Positions 26,545-34,890 of a stretch of 64,000 nt of DNA are shown here, piece by piece. The stretch is from Streptomyces sp. NRRL F-2664 (GTDB lineage Bacteria; Actinomycetota; Actinomycetes; Streptomycetales; Streptomycetaceae), in contig NZ_JOFX01000001.1 in the NCBI RefSeq assembly GCF_000719345.1, positions 413,640 to 477,639 of the forward strand, read 5' to 3'. Made by a program: the position numbers and the translations under genes. Within the stretch, counting starts at the first letter, position 1. The number at the start of each line of letters is the position of its first letter. The notes beneath the pieces were generated by a model that had not been told where the DNA came from, ran no database searches, and was given only the letters and a program-made list of their open reading frames with translations.

Positions 26545-26706
26545 GCCGCCCCTGCCCCTTCCCCCGTGCGTCCCACCTGCCTGAGGACGGCGTCGCCCGC
26601 TACGACGCCGGATCGGCCGCCCGGGTTCCCGCCCGCCGCGGAGTCCGGCCTGTCGGCGGGCGAGAACCCGGCACGCAACCGGCAGGCGCCCCCGGGGCAG
26701 GGCCGG

Positions 26707-27387
26707 CTACGACGGCCTGCAGGCGCCGCGCATCCGGCGGCGGCGCAGCAGCAGGCCGACGCCCGCTCCGGCCAGTGCGGTCGCGGCCACACCTGCCGTG
26801 GTCCACCAGACGGTGTCGCCCTCGGCACCGGCACCGGCCTGGGTCCCGGAGGGGGCGGGAGTGGGGGACGAGGCGGCGGAACCCGAACCGGAGGCGGAGG
26901 CGGGGGCGGGCGTCGGGGCCGAGACGGCGGGCGTACCACCGGTGGCGGAGTCGTTCGTCCCCGTGGCGGTGGTGCCCGCGCCGGTGGTCCCTCCTGTGGC
27001 CGGAGCCGGGTCGACGACGGGTACGCCGACTTCGAGCTCGCCCTTGCCCAGTGCGGGGAAGCCCACCTCGACGCTGACCTTCCACGAGCCGGGCGGCAGG
27101 GTTTCGACCGTGGTCCAGCCGGCGGGCGCCGCCGCCGGGTCGCGGACCAGGCGCCAGGGGCCCATCGTGCGGGAGCCGTCGACGCTGACCGCGTTCACGG
27201 TGGCGGCGACCGTCTCGTCGACGGCGTCCCCGTCGTTCTCCCAGGTGATGTCGGTGGTGACGTGGCCCGCGCGCTGGCCGGTCACCACGACCTTGAGGGT
27301 GTCCCCATGGGCGTGGGCGGCGGCGGGCAGCAGGAACATGAGACCGAATGCGGTCAGGGTGGCCGAGAGGGCGATTCGTATGCGCAT
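26707..27387 (-). CDS. Secreted protein with C-terminal membrane anchor
   Basis: This encodes 226 residues with a signal peptide (LSATLTAFGLMFLLPAAAHA) cut before HGDTLKVVV, a beta-rich domain with CopC-like flavour (TLKVVVTGQRAGHVTTDITW), a long Ser/Thr/Pro/Ala-rich stalk (about 120-185), and a single C-terminal helix (TAGVAATALAGAGVGLLLRR) with a basic tail. The His right after the cleavage site is the kind of residue that can bind copper in CopC-like proteins, but no second ligand is evident. Function unknown. Confidence 0.75.
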   Translation of the reverse strand: MRIRIALSATLTAFGLMFLLPAAAHAHGDTLKVVVTGQRAGHVTTDITWENDGDAVDETVAATVNAVSVDGSRTMGPWRLVRDPAAAPAGWTTVETLPPGSWKVSVEVGFPALGKGELEVGVPVVDPAPATGGTTGAGTTATGTNDSATGGTPAVSAPTPAPASASGSGSAASSPTPAPSGTQAGAGAEGDTVWWTTAGVAATALAGAGVGLLLRRRRMRGACRPS

Positions 27388-27419
27388 CGTCGGGGTGCTC
27401 CGGTCGGGATGAGGGGAAA

Positions 27420-27455
27420 CCGGCGGACGGCCGCACGGAGGCGGCCGTCCGCCGG
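27420..27455 (-). terminator. Hairpin upstream of the 26707-27387 gene
   Basis: CCGGCGGACGGCCGC pairs perfectly with GCGGCCGTCCGCCGG (15-base arms, six-base loop). It lies between the metalloprotease stop and the next gene start on the same strand, so it is a second terminator for the metalloprotease or a leader structure of the following gene. Confidence 0.6.
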
Positions 27456-27482
27456 GGCGGGATCACGGCGTCACGGGGTGGT

Positions 27483-27518
27483 CCCGGCGCCCGGGCGCTG
27501 GTGCGTCCGGGCGCCGGG
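27483..27518 (-). terminator. Terminator hairpin after the metalloprotease gene
   Basis: CCCGGCGCCCGG and CCGGGCGCCGGG form a 12-base perfect stem with a 12-base loop, 14 bases beyond the metalloprotease stop codon. Together with the hairpin at 27420-27455 it makes a tandem terminator. Confidence 0.65.
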
Positions 27519-27532
27519 CGTGGCGGCGGTGC

Positions 27533-29590
27533 TCAGCCGGACTTCTGCAGGGTCCAGGCCTGCGCCGCGCGGCCGTCCGCGCGCTGGAGGTCGAGCAACC
27601 AGTTCCCGTAGTACGGGCGGTTGCTGACGGTGAGGGCGAGGCCGCCGCTCGGGTCCGTCACGGTGACCGCGCCACCGCGGGACGTCAGCTTCCAGGACTG
27701 CGCGCCGTTGCCCTTGTCGCAGGGCTGCTGCGCGACCCACATGCCCGCGGCGGGCGCGCTGCCCGGCTGGAGGCACTTGCCGGAGGCCGCGGACCGGATG
27801 CGGACCAGTCCGTTGCCGGCGTCGTCGAAGTACCACTGCTGCTGGGCGTAGCCGTTGGCACGGCCGCCGACGAGCACGGCGCCGTCGGCGGTGCGGCCGC
27901 CCCAGACCTCGGCGGCCATGCCGGTGCTGCCGTTGCCGAGCGTGTAGCGGCCGCCCGGGGTGGTCGCCCCGCCGCCGGCCCCGGTGGTGCGGAAGGTCGC
28001 GGCCTTGCCGGGTCCGGTGTCGCGGCCGGAGCCGTCACGGGCGGACACGGTCACCGTGTACGACGTGTTGGGCTGGAGGTTGTAGATGCGCAGCACCTGG
28101 GACTGGACCCAGGCCAGGTGCTTGCCGTTCAGCATGACCTGGTACCACGCGGTGCCCTCGACCTTGGGCCAGCTCACCACGACGGAGTCGGCCTGGATCT
28201 GGGCCGCTGTCGCCGTCGGTCCGCCGGTGGGCTTCTTCGTCGGCGTCGGCGAGGGCTTCTTCGTGGGCGTCGGCGACGGGTTGGGACCGGGATCCGTGCC
28301 GCCGCCACCGCCCTTGGCCTTCATGAGGAACTGGTTGTCCGCGATGTTCCAGTGCGTGGCCAGGTAGCTGCCGGGCTTGGGACTGGTGTGGAAGTAGTCG
28401 TCGTGGTTGCAGTCCAGGATGTTCTCGGACGCCTGGATGGTGCAGATGTTGCGCATCTGCGGGTAGTACGGGGTGTCCGAGTAGCACATGACGTCGTACT
28501 CGTCGGTGCAGTGCGCGCCGCGGCTGGTGTTCGGCGCGCTGTTGTTGACGGCGCCCAGGTTGTGGCCGAGCTCGTGCGCGGCGGTGTGTCCGCCCCAGCA
28601 GCCCGAGTCGGTACGCCCGTAGGACGGGCCGAAGTTGCTCTGGTTCGACTGCCCGGGGCGCTCGTCGCCCGCGAAGGTGCCGATCCCGCAGTAGACCTGG
28701 CTGTCGGCGAAGATCATGTACTTGCGGTCGCGGCGGTCGAGGCCCTTGGCGGCGAGCGCGTTGTTGGTCGCGCTGAACTCGGCCAGGGCGCTCGCCGGGA
28801 GCTCGATGTTGAGCACGGTCGGGGTGCAGTCCGCGGCGGTCACGTAGCGGATGTGCCGGACGCCGCCGGTCTCCTTGGCGCTCGCCGAGTAGATGAGGTC
28901 GGCGTCGGCCGCCCACTTGCGGAACGAGGCGAGGTACTGGGAGTAGCGGTCCTTGCCCGGCGCGTGGACGTACACGACCTGCACGCGGTTGCCAGTGTTG
29001 CCGTCGCCGTCGCACTGGACGGTCTGGCCGGCGGGGCCCGCGGCGACTGCCTGGCCGCCTTCCGCCGCGGCGGGTGCGGGCGCGGTGTCCTTGGCGGCCG
29101 CGGCGTCGGCCGCGGGCGCGTCCTGAGGACGCCCGCCGCCTTCCTTGGTGGCCGGGTCGTCGGTGGCGGGCTTGGCGGGATCTGCCGCCGGGGCCGTCTC
29201 CTTGACGGCCGGCGGGATGTCCTTCGTGATGTCGACGCCCTTCGGCGGGGCGTCGGGGCCATGGGTGCAGTGGCCGTCCGCGGTGCGGTAGACGCCGACG
29301 CAGCGGTCGCCCTTGGGGGCGGGCTGGAGGCCGTCGTAGATCATGCCGCGCGCGTTCTCGTTGGCAGGTGCCGCCGAGAGGGGTTCCGGCTCCTGGTCCC
29401 GGGCGGGGGCGGCGGCCGGAGCGGAGGCGGCGGCCTCGACGGATCCGGCGGCCTGGGCGCCGTCGCCGAGCCCGGAGTAGGCGATGCCCGCGGCGATCAC
29501 CGCCCCCGCTGCCACGGCGGCGGTGGCGAGTATCAAGCGCCGGGGTTTGCGGCGGTGATCGGTTGCAGTGCGTCTGCGACGTCCTGTCAT
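27533..29590 (-). CDS. Secreted zinc metalloprotease-like protein with FN3 and ricin-type lectin domains
   Basis: This 685-residue exported protein starts at ATG 29590 (GAGG seven bases upstream) with a basic N-terminus and signal helix (ILATAAVAAGAVIAAGIAYS). A Pro/Ala/Lys-rich propeptide runs to about residue 185. The catalytic domain contains AAHELGHNLGAVN (HExxHxxG zinc site) and DEYDVMCYSD (Met-turn), the metzincin pattern. An FN3 domain follows (SVVVSWPKVEGTAWYQV), then a ricin B/CBM13 lectin module (YAQQQWYFDDAGNGLVRI, QSWKLTS, QAWTLQKSG). It probably degrades extracellular protein while bound to sugar. Confidence 0.85.
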   Translation of the reverse strand: MTGRRRRTATDHRRKPRRLILATAAVAAGAVIAAGIAYSGLGDGAQAAGSVEAAASAPAAAPARDQEPEPLSAAPANENARGMIYDGLQPAPKGDRCVGVYRTADGHCTHGPDAPPKGVDITKDIPPAVKETAPAADPAKPATDDPATKEGGGRPQDAPAADAAAAKDTAPAPAAAEGGQAVAAGPAGQTVQCDGDGNTGNRVQVVYVHAPGKDRYSQYLASFRKWAADADLIYSASAKETGGVRHIRYVTAADCTPTVLNIELPASALAEFSATNNALAAKGLDRRDRKYMIFADSQVYCGIGTFAGDERPGQSNQSNFGPSYGRTDSGCWGGHTAAHELGHNLGAVNNSAPNTSRGAHCTDEYDVMCYSDTPYYPQMRNICTIQASENILDCNHDDYFHTSPKPGSYLATHWNIADNQFLMKAKGGGGGTDPGPNPSPTPTKKPSPTPTKKPTGGPTATAAQIQADSVVVSWPKVEGTAWYQVMLNGKHLAWVQSQVLRIYNLQPNTSYTVTVSARDGSGRDTGPGKAATFRTTGAGGGATTPGGRYTLGNGSTGMAAEVWGGRTADGAVLVGGRANGYAQQQWYFDDAGNGLVRIRSAASGKCLQPGSAPAAGMWVAQQPCDKGNGAQSWKLTSRGGAVTVTDPSGGLALTVSNRPYYGNWLLDLQRADGRAAQAWTLQKSG

Positions 29591-30018
29591 GGGCACCTCA
29601 AATCGTGGTCGTACTAGTGGGGTGCGCGGAAGCCTGCCAGACGAATGCGGCGGAGAATTCGGACAAACGGGAGCGTGGTCCAGGAAATCATTCCGTTACC
29701 TGTTGGCATGATTTGACGAACACTCAACTTCTGCTTACGGAAAGGTAGTTACGCGCGTTGCACGTCAAAGGTCCAGTCCTTTCGGTGCGGGTTGTTATCA
29801 AATCGAGATATGATGCGGAGGCTTATTGACGGGAATTCAGTCAGGAATTCACCTAATTACTACCTGGTGAATTCTCCCCGTCACGAGCGGTGAGAGTCCC
29901 CGGTCGCGGACGCGACGGGGGACCCTCTGACGGTGCACCTGCTCCCTTGTGGCGACGGCCGGTTGGCACGGCCGGCCGGCCCGTGTGTCCCCAAGTGCCC
30001 CGAAAGCGGCGGGCGTCG
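29591..30018. other. AT-richer intergenic region upstream of the metalloprotease
   Basis: No gene is supported. The 29640-29880 part is markedly richer in A and T than the rest of the window and should hold the metalloprotease promoter. It includes the inverted repeat annotated at 29845-29874. I could not assign -35 and -10 boxes with confidence. Confidence 0.5.
29845..29874. repeat. Inverted repeat in the AT-rich region
   Basis: GAATTCACC and GGTGAATTC are perfect nine-base arms around a 12-base AT-rich spacer (TAATTACTACCT). Lacking GC content and located about 260 bases from the metalloprotease start, it is more likely an operator or a stem in a transcript end than a strong terminator. 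Confidence 0.5.
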
Positions 30019-30495
30019 TCAGCGTCGCGAGCGGTGGCGGTGGAGGTGCAGGGTGGTGAAGACCGCCACGCCGAGCGTGAGGTGCATGAGGGTCAGGGCT
30101 GCCACGGTGCCGCCGTCGGCGTCGGACGACAGGGGGCCGGCGACCGACAGCAGCGCCAGGCCGCTGCCCGCGTACTGCGCGATCCGCAGGAAGACCGGCC
30201 TCCACAGGCCCAGCAGCAGAGCGGCGCCCGTCCCGGCGACCAGCGGGACGACGGAGGCGCCGACAACTCCTCCGACCGTGACGGCGTGTTCCTCGCCGGC
30301 GTCCAGGACGACGAGCGACGCACCGGCCAGCTTGGCGACGGCGAAGACGACGAGATTGGCCACGGCCGCGCCGACCGCGCCGATGACCAGCACCTTCCAC
30401 CAGCCGAAGCCCGACCTGCGGGCCGACCGTGCGGAGCCGGCCGAGGAAGAGCCGGCCGACGAGGAGTCGGAAGGGCGCAGTGCGCTGTTCGACAT
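30019..30495 (-). CDS. DUF6069-type membrane protein
   Basis: This 158-residue protein has a Ser-rich cytoplasmic tail and four transmembrane helices (VLVIGAVGAAVANLVVFAVA, VVGASVVPLVAGTGAALLLG, YAGSGLALLSVAGPL and TVAALTLMHLTLGVAVFTTL). This is the pattern of the small four-helix DUF6069 family in actinomycetes; the function is unknown. The ATG at 30495 follows TTGGGGGAACTCC. The frame is open upstream into the deacetylase remnant, but a MerR/SoxR-type promoter (30552-30582) lies just before the start, supporting an independent transcript. Confidence 0.72.
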   Translation of the reverse strand: MSNSALRPSDSSSAGSSSAGSARSARRSGFGWWKVLVIGAVGAAVANLVVFAVAKLAGASLVVLDAGEEHAVTVGGVVGASVVPLVAGTGAALLLGLWRPVFLRIAQYAGSGLALLSVAGPLSSDADGGTVAALTLMHLTLGVAVFTTLHLHRHRSRR

Positions 30496-30551
30496 GGAGT
30501 TCCCCCAACGTAGAAGCGCCGGGCTGCGGTTCGGCCGCGGCATACGCAGAA

Positions 30552-30582
30552 AGCCTCCGACCTCAACCTGACTTGAGGTCAA
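30552..30582 (-). promoter_or_regulatory. MerR/SoxR-type promoter-operator
   Basis: On the minus strand TTGACC (-35) and GAGGCT (-10) are 19 bases apart, the long spacing typical of MerR-family promoters. The spacer holds the palindrome CCTCAA-n6-TTGAGG (30561-30578), which is the SoxR-box layout. It reads toward the DUF6069 gene, 57 bases away. A MerR-class activator, SoxR or a relative, is inferred; none is encoded in the window. Confidence 0.65.
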
Positions 30583-30595
30583 GCCCCCTTCCGCG

Positions 30596-31029
30596 CGGCA
30601 TCCGACCAGCCCGAATGCGCGGAGGTCGACGATCGTGTAGCCCTCCGCCTCGGCCGCATCGATGATCAGGGGGAGGGCTTCGGCGTCCAGGACGGTGCCG
30701 CCCCCGTTGCTGCCGACGTGCATCTGGATGATCGCTCCGGCGGCGAGGGCGTCGATGGCGCGCTCGTCCTCGGTGGTGGCGCTGTAGGGGAAGCGGAAGA
30801 ACGGCAGCGGCTCCCTGCCCGAGGCTCGCCGGATCGCCGCGTCGGCGCGGCGCACCTCCTCCGCCCGCCGGTCCGTGCTGAGTCTGTCGAAGGAGGGGTG
30901 GCTGTACGAGTGGTTGCCCAGCCCGTGCGCCGCACCGATCGTGCGCGCCGCCGCCGGGTGCGCGTCGGCGAAGGCACCGGTCGGGAAGAAGGTGGCGGGC
31001 AGCCCGCGCCGCCGCAGCTCCGCCGGCAC
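30596..31029 (-). pseudogene. Truncated polysaccharide deacetylase (NodB domain)
   Basis: The frame reads RRRGLPATFFPTGAFADAHP, GLGNHSYSHPSFDRL, FFRFPYSATT, IIQMHVGSNGGGTVLDAEAL and AEGYTIVDLRAFGL. These are NodB homology motifs of peptidoglycan/chitin deacetylases: HSYSHP metal ligands and the RFPY motif are intact. The first motif with the catalytic Asp pair (TFDDG) is missing upstream. About 50 residues between RFPY and the MHVG segment are deleted. The frame then runs without a stop into the DUF6069 gene. It cannot encode an active deacetylase. Confidence 0.65.
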
Positions 31030-31128
31030 GGTGTCGCTGCACCGGCCTGTCTGCGGCTGCTGCTGCCGCGGAGATGCGCGGCGCCGCTGCTCCCGCTCCC
31101 GAGAACCGGGAGGGGAGCAGCGTACGGG

Positions 31129-33201
31129 TCACCGGCCCGGCAGGGCCTCGGCGACCGGGGCCGGTACCGGAGCCAGACCGGCCGGCCGGGTCGTGAAGAC
31201 GCCCCGGCCCTGGGTCCGGCCCCGCAGCCGGGACGCGTAGCCGAAGAGCTCGGCCAGCGGCACGACTGCCGTGACCACCGCCGTGCCGGCCTCGGCGGAC
31301 TGGCCGCAGACCCGGCCGCGGCGGGCCGCCAGGTCACCGAGCACGCCCCCGACGCCGTCCTCCGGGACGCTCACCGTGACGTCCACGACCGGCTCCAGCA
31401 GCTCCATCGTGCTGAGGCGCAGCGCCTCGCGCAGTCCGAACCTCCACGCGGCCCGGAACGCCATCTCGGAGGAGTCCTTGGAGTGCGTCGCCCCGTCGGT
31501 GAGCGTGACGCGCAGTCCCGTGACCGGGTACCCGCCCAGCGGCCCCTCGGCGAGGGCGTCGCGGCAGCCGGCCTCCACGGCACGTGCGTACTCCTGCGGC
31601 ACGCGCCCGCCGACGACCGTCGAGCGGAACTCGAAGGCCGGCTCCTCCAGCGGCTCGACGTCCAGCACCACGTGCGCGAACTGGCCCGCGCCGCCGTCCT
31701 GTTTGACGTGCCGGTGGACCAGGCCGGTCACCCCGCGCACGACGGTCTCCCGGTACGAGACCTGTGGGCGGCCGACCACGACCTCCACCCCGTGGCCGCG
31801 GCGGATCTTCTCCACCGCCACCTCCAGATGCAGCTCGCCGAGCCCCGACAGCACGGTCTGTCCCGACTCCGGGTCGGTCCGCACCACCAGCGAGGGGTCC
31901 TCCTCCGCGAGTCGCGCAAGCGCCGACGCCAGCCGGCCGGTGTCGGCGTTCTGCCTGGCCTCGACCGCCACCGACACCACCGGTTCCGCCACGGTGGGCG
32001 GTTCGAGCACCACCGGCGCGCCGGGGGCGCACAGGGTCGTGCCCGCCCGCGCGGACTTGAGCCCGATCACGGCGACGATGTCACCGGCCACCGCTTCCTC
32101 CCTGTCCTCGTGGCGGTCGGCCTGGACCCGCAGGATCCGGCCCACCCGCTCCGTACGCCCCGTGGCCGCGTCCAGTACCGTCGCGCCCTTGCGCAGGGTG
32201 CCGGCGTAGACCCGCAGATGGGTGAGCCGTCCCGTCGGCGTCGCCGTCACCTTGAAGGCCAGGGCCGTGAACGGCTCCGCCGGGTCGGGGGCGCGCTCCT
32301 GCTCCGCGCCGTCCGCCGTGCCGCGCACGGGCGGCATGTCCGCGGGAGCCGGCAGGTACGCGACGACCGCGTCCAGCAGCGGCTCGATCCCGCGGTTGCG
32401 GTACGCCGACCCGCACAGCACGACGACACCGTCCCCGCGCAGGGTCAGCTCGCGCAGGGCGCGGGCCAGCGTGGCGTCGGCCAGCGCGGAGTCCGCGCAG
32501 AACTCCTCCAGCGCCTCGGCGTGCAGTTCGGCCACCGTCTCCTCCAGCAGCCTGCGCCGCCGGGCAGCCTCCTCCCGCAGCGGTTCGGGGACCGGTCCGG
32601 AGGTGCAGACGGCGGATTCGTCCGTCCAGCACAGCGAGCGCATGGCCACCAGGTCGACGACCCCCGTGAAGGCGTCCTCCCGGCCGATCGGCTGGTGCAC
32701 CACCAGGGGCACGACGCCCAGGCGGCTGCGGATCGACGCGACGGCGGTGTCCAGGTCCGCGCCCGCCCGGTCCAGCTTGTTGACGAACGCGATCCGCGGC
32801 ACACCGTGCCGGTCGGCCTGCCGCCACACCGTCTCGCTCTGCGGCTCCACGCCGACGACCGCGTCGAAGACGGCGACGGCGCCGTCGAGGACCCGCAGGG
32901 AGCGTTCCACCTCGTCGGCGAAGTCGACGTGCCCGGGGGTGTCGATCAGGTTGACGTGGTGCCCGTCCCAGGTGCAGCTCACGGCCGCCGCGAAGATGGT
33001 GATGCCGCGGTCGCGTTCCTGCGGGTCGTAGTCGGTGACGGTCGTACCGAGGTGGACCTCGCCCCGTTTGTGGACGGCGCCGGTCGCGAAGAGGATCCGT
33101 TCGGTGACCGTGGTCTTGCCGGCGTCGACATGGGCGAGGATGCCCAGATTGCGGACGGCGGTGGGGGAAGGGGTGGGAAGGGGGAGTCCGTTGGCGCGCA
33201 T
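31129..33201 (-). CDS. Elongation factor G paralogue
   Basis: This 690-residue translational GTPase is of normal EF-G length. G motifs are intact: AHVDAGKTT (P-loop, about residues 23-31), RGITI (switch I), [11 protein letters not shown] (G3) and [10 protein letters not shown] (G4). Domains II-V follow ([49 protein letters not shown]). It is an extra EF-G rather than the housekeeping gene: no rpsL, rpsG or tuf is nearby. It resembles EF-G more than TetM/OtrA ribosome-protection proteins ([11 protein letters not shown] segment). A 39-residue ORF and a hairpin lie upstream. A role in fusidic acid tolerance or special translation is only a possibility. Confidence 0.82.
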   Translation of the reverse strand: MRANGLPLPTPSPTAVRNLGILAHVDAGKTTVTERILFATGAVHKRGEVHLGTTVTDYDPQERDRGITIFAAAVSCTWDGHHVNLIDTPGHVDFADEVERSLRVLDGAVAVFDAVVGVEPQSETVWRQADRHGVPRIAFVNKLDRAGADLDTAVASIRSRLGVVPLVVHQPIGREDAFTGVVDLVAMRSLCWTDESAVCTSGPVPEPLREEAARRRRLLEETVAELHAEALEEFCADSALADATLARALRELTLRGDGVVVLCGSAYRNRGIEPLLDAVVAYLPAPADMPPVRGTADGAEQERAPDPAEPFTALAFKVTATPTGRLTHLRVYAGTLRKGATVLDAATGRTERVGRILRVQADRHEDREEAVAGDIVAVIGLKSARAGTTLCAPGAPVVLEPPTVAEPVVSVAVEARQNADTGRLASALARLAEEDPSLVVRTDPESGQTVLSGLGELHLEVAVEKIRRGHGVEVVVGRPQVSYRETVVRGVTGLVHRHVKQDGGAGQFAHVVLDVEPLEEPAFEFRSTVVGGRVPQEYARAVEAGCRDALAEGPLGGYPVTGLRVTLTDGATHSKDSSEMAFRAAWRFGLREALRLSTMELLEPVVDVTVSVPEDGVGGVLGDLAARRGRVCGQSAEAGTAVVTAVVPLAELFGYASRLRGRTQGRGVFTTRPAGLAPVPAPVAEALPGR

Positions 33202-33335
33202 GGCCCGGGACCTTTCGAGCGAAGAGTGGAAGAGGGCGGCGCGAATTCCCCGACGACGGACCGTCTCCCGCCGAGCGGCAGCCGCGGACGGCCGCCGCCG
33301 GGCACGCCCGGAGCGGGTCCGGGCAGGTGCGGGGG

Positions 33336-33357
33336 CGTCCGTACCTGGGTACGGACG
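33336..33357 (-). promoter_or_regulatory. Leader hairpin upstream of the EF-G paralogue
   Basis: CGTCCGTACC and GGTACGGACG are perfect ten-base arms around two bases, forming a stable stem. It begins about 19 bases after the stop codon of the 39-residue ORF and ends about 135 bases before the EF-G ATG on the same strand. That position fits an attenuator or terminator of the leader. Confidence 0.5.
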
Positions 33358-33375
33358 GCGGGGAGGGGGAGGGAC

Positions 33376-33495
33376 CTAAAGGTGCGTCACGGGCATGCGG
33401 TGACGGCCGCGCAGCCGGCACCGCAGGCCACGGGACACCGGGATCACGTCGTACCGGGACGGGGGAGCGAAGGCGACGGTGCGGTCCGTGCACAT
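33376..33495 (-). CDS. 39-residue leader-type ORF
   Basis: ATG 33495 is preceded by AAGGGGAGCAGCGTC, a good ribosome binding site. The frame encodes MCTDRTVAFAPPSRYDVIPV, then SRGLRCRLRGRHRMPVTHL, and stops at TAG. It is too short and too basic for a typical enzyme. Its position immediately before a hairpin and the EF-G paralogue suggests a leader peptide whose translation could control the downstream gene. An independent small protein is the alternative. Confidence 0.5.
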   Translation of the reverse strand: MCTDRTVAFAPPSRYDVIPVSRGLRCRLRGRHRMPVTHL

Positions 33496-33643
33496 GACGC
33501 TGCTCCCCTTCTCTTCGGATCTTCGGACTCGGCATGGCGCGCTCCTGCTCTGCGGGCAGCGCGTACGGCGAGTGTAGAGAGCGGACCGGGCCGCGGCACC
33601 GCATTTTCACGCGGGCGCGGCCCGGCACGAGCGGCGCGGTCTC

Positions 33644-34279
33644 CTACGCGCAGTGGAGCGCCACCGCGGGCGGGAGCACGGCGGGGCGGTCGAGGAAGGC
33701 GAGCACGGCCCGCTTCTCGGGGAGGTACACCTCGGGCAGGTCGATCTCCGGGAGGGTGATCTCGCCCTGCGGGACGAAGCCCAGCCGGTTCATCAACGCG
33801 ACGGCCTTGTCGTTGGCGGCATCGGGCTCCGCCACCGCGCGCAGGACGGCGCGGTCGCGGAAGGTGAACCGGATGAGCGAGCCGATCAGCGTCCTGCTGA
33901 ACCCGGGCCGGGGCCGCGCCGCCGGCGCCAGCATCAGGTGGACGCCGATGTCGCCCTCCCGCACCTGGTAGCACTCGCTGATCCGGTCCTCGGCCGGCTG
34001 GTACGTCTGGAAGAGCGCCACCGGCTCGTCGTCCAGCCGCACCATGTACGCGTGATGGGTGTCGCGGCGGTCCACGTCCTCGTAGATCTCCTGGACCAAC
34101 TCCCGGTCGGCGCCGTTCATGCCCCAGAACTGTGCGCGCTCCTCGACGACCCACGAGTGCAGGACGGCGGAGTCCGCGGCGGGGTCGACCGGGGTGAAGC
34201 GGACCGTGCCGAAACCTTCCACGGTCTCGGTCATCACGTCGGCGCGCGGGGAGGGGAGGGCGGTGGACTCGGGTCTCAT
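33644..34279 (-). CDS. GNAT acetyltransferase of siderophore type (IucB/RhbD-like)
   Basis: This 211-residue acyltransferase matches the siderophore N-acetyltransferases that acylate hydroxylamines during hydroxamate assembly: FGTVRFTPVDPAADSAVLHS, WVVEERAQFWGMNG, YQVREGDIGVHLML and AVAEPDAANDKAVALMNRLGFVP. The C-terminal AANDKAV-MNRLGF is the acyl-CoA binding part. No IucA/IucC-type synthetase or lysine hydroxylase is in the window, so it is separated from a siderophore cluster or serves one elsewhere. An iron-box-like palindrome lies 63 bases upstream. The start could also be the internal ATG at 34234. Confidence 0.8.
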   Translation of the reverse strand: MRPESTALPSPRADVMTETVEGFGTVRFTPVDPAADSAVLHSWVVEERAQFWGMNGADRELVQEIYEDVDRRDTHHAYMVRLDDEPVALFQTYQPAEDRISECYQVREGDIGVHLMLAPAARPRPGFSRTLIGSLIRFTFRDRAVLRAVAEPDAANDKAVALMNRLGFVPQGEITLPEIDLPEVYLPEKRAVLAFLDRPAVLPPAVALHCA

Positions 34280-34341
34280 ACGGGTTCCGGTTTCTGTTCG
34301 GCAGGGTCGGGCGCATGCGGCCGCACGCGCCCTCCCCCCTC

Positions 34342-34359
34342 AGTTAGGGTGCCCTAACT
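34342..34359 (-). promoter_or_regulatory. Iron-box-like palindrome (IdeR/DmdR type)
   Basis: AGTTAGGG and CCCTAACT are perfect arms around TG. The sequence TTAGGGTGCCCTAAC agrees with about two thirds of the actinobacterial IdeR/DmdR consensus (TTAGGTTAGGCTAACCTAA). TATAGT on the minus strand overlaps its edge and could be the -10 of the acetyltransferase promoter. Repression by iron-bound DmdR is inferred. Confidence 0.6.
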
Positions 34360-34450
34360 ATAGGCGCCCTGGAACACCGGTCCACGCCTGTCCGACACCC
34401 CGGCGGATGGTCGGCCGTGTCGGGCGCACAACGCTGGGCACAAGCGCGGT

Positions 34451-34555
34451 ATGACTCTTCTGCTGCTGTTCCTGCTGCCCCTCGGACTGGCCCTCGTCCT
34501 GCTGACGACCGACCACCAGCCGCACAAGCACGGCCGGCACCGCCAGACCCGCTGA
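34451..34555 (+). CDS. Possible 34-residue single-helix membrane peptide
   Basis: ATG 34451 opens MTLLLLFLLPLGLALVLLTT, then DHQPHKHGRHRQTR and a stop: one hydrophobic helix and a His/Arg-rich tail. The composition is protein-like, but no strong ribosome binding site precedes it. Confidence 0.3.
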   Translation: MTLLLLFLLPLGLALVLLTTDHQPHKHGRHRQTR

Positions 34556-34566
34556 GCCCGCCGGCC

Positions 34567-34845
34567 TCAGTCCGTGGGCTCCTGCGGATCGGGGTCCCTG
34601 CGCTCCGCGGGATCGGTGGGATCGTCGGCTGCCGCGTGATCGGCTTCGGGCGGCGGTGCACCGTCCGTGTCGTCGGCCGCTCCGGCCGCTTCGGCCTCTT
34701 CGGCGCTCCCGGACGCCCACAGGTCGGGTGCCGGGGTGTCCAGCGGAGGAAGGTCCGGGGTGACGGCGTCCGTGTTCTCGGGGACCTTGGCGGGCAGCTC
34801 CGGTTCAGAGCTGTCGGACGCGGGGGTTTCTCGTTCACTGGTCAT
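34567..34845 (-). CDS. Small acidic hypothetical protein
   Basis: This encodes 92 residues starting at MTSERETPAS, strongly acidic (Asp, Glu, Pro, Ala), with no predicted folded domain. It is likely disordered. It ends 324 bases downstream of and on the same strand as the two-component genes' direction but precedes no clear operon partner. Function unknown. Confidence 0.5.
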   Translation of the reverse strand: MTSERETPASDSSEPELPAKVPENTDAVTPDLPPLDTPAPDLWASGSAEEAEAAGAADDTDGAPPPEADHAAADDPTDPAERRDPDPQEPTD

Positions 34846-34890
34846 ACGCACCGCCTGCCCACCATCGCGCCGCGAATGCCTCCCCGCCGG

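Noticed and set aside
31129..33201. Ribosome-protection tetracycline resistance protein (TetM/OtrA)
   Set aside because: Length and motifs such as [11 protein letters not shown] and the [14 protein letters not shown] segment fit EF-G better than the resistance proteins.
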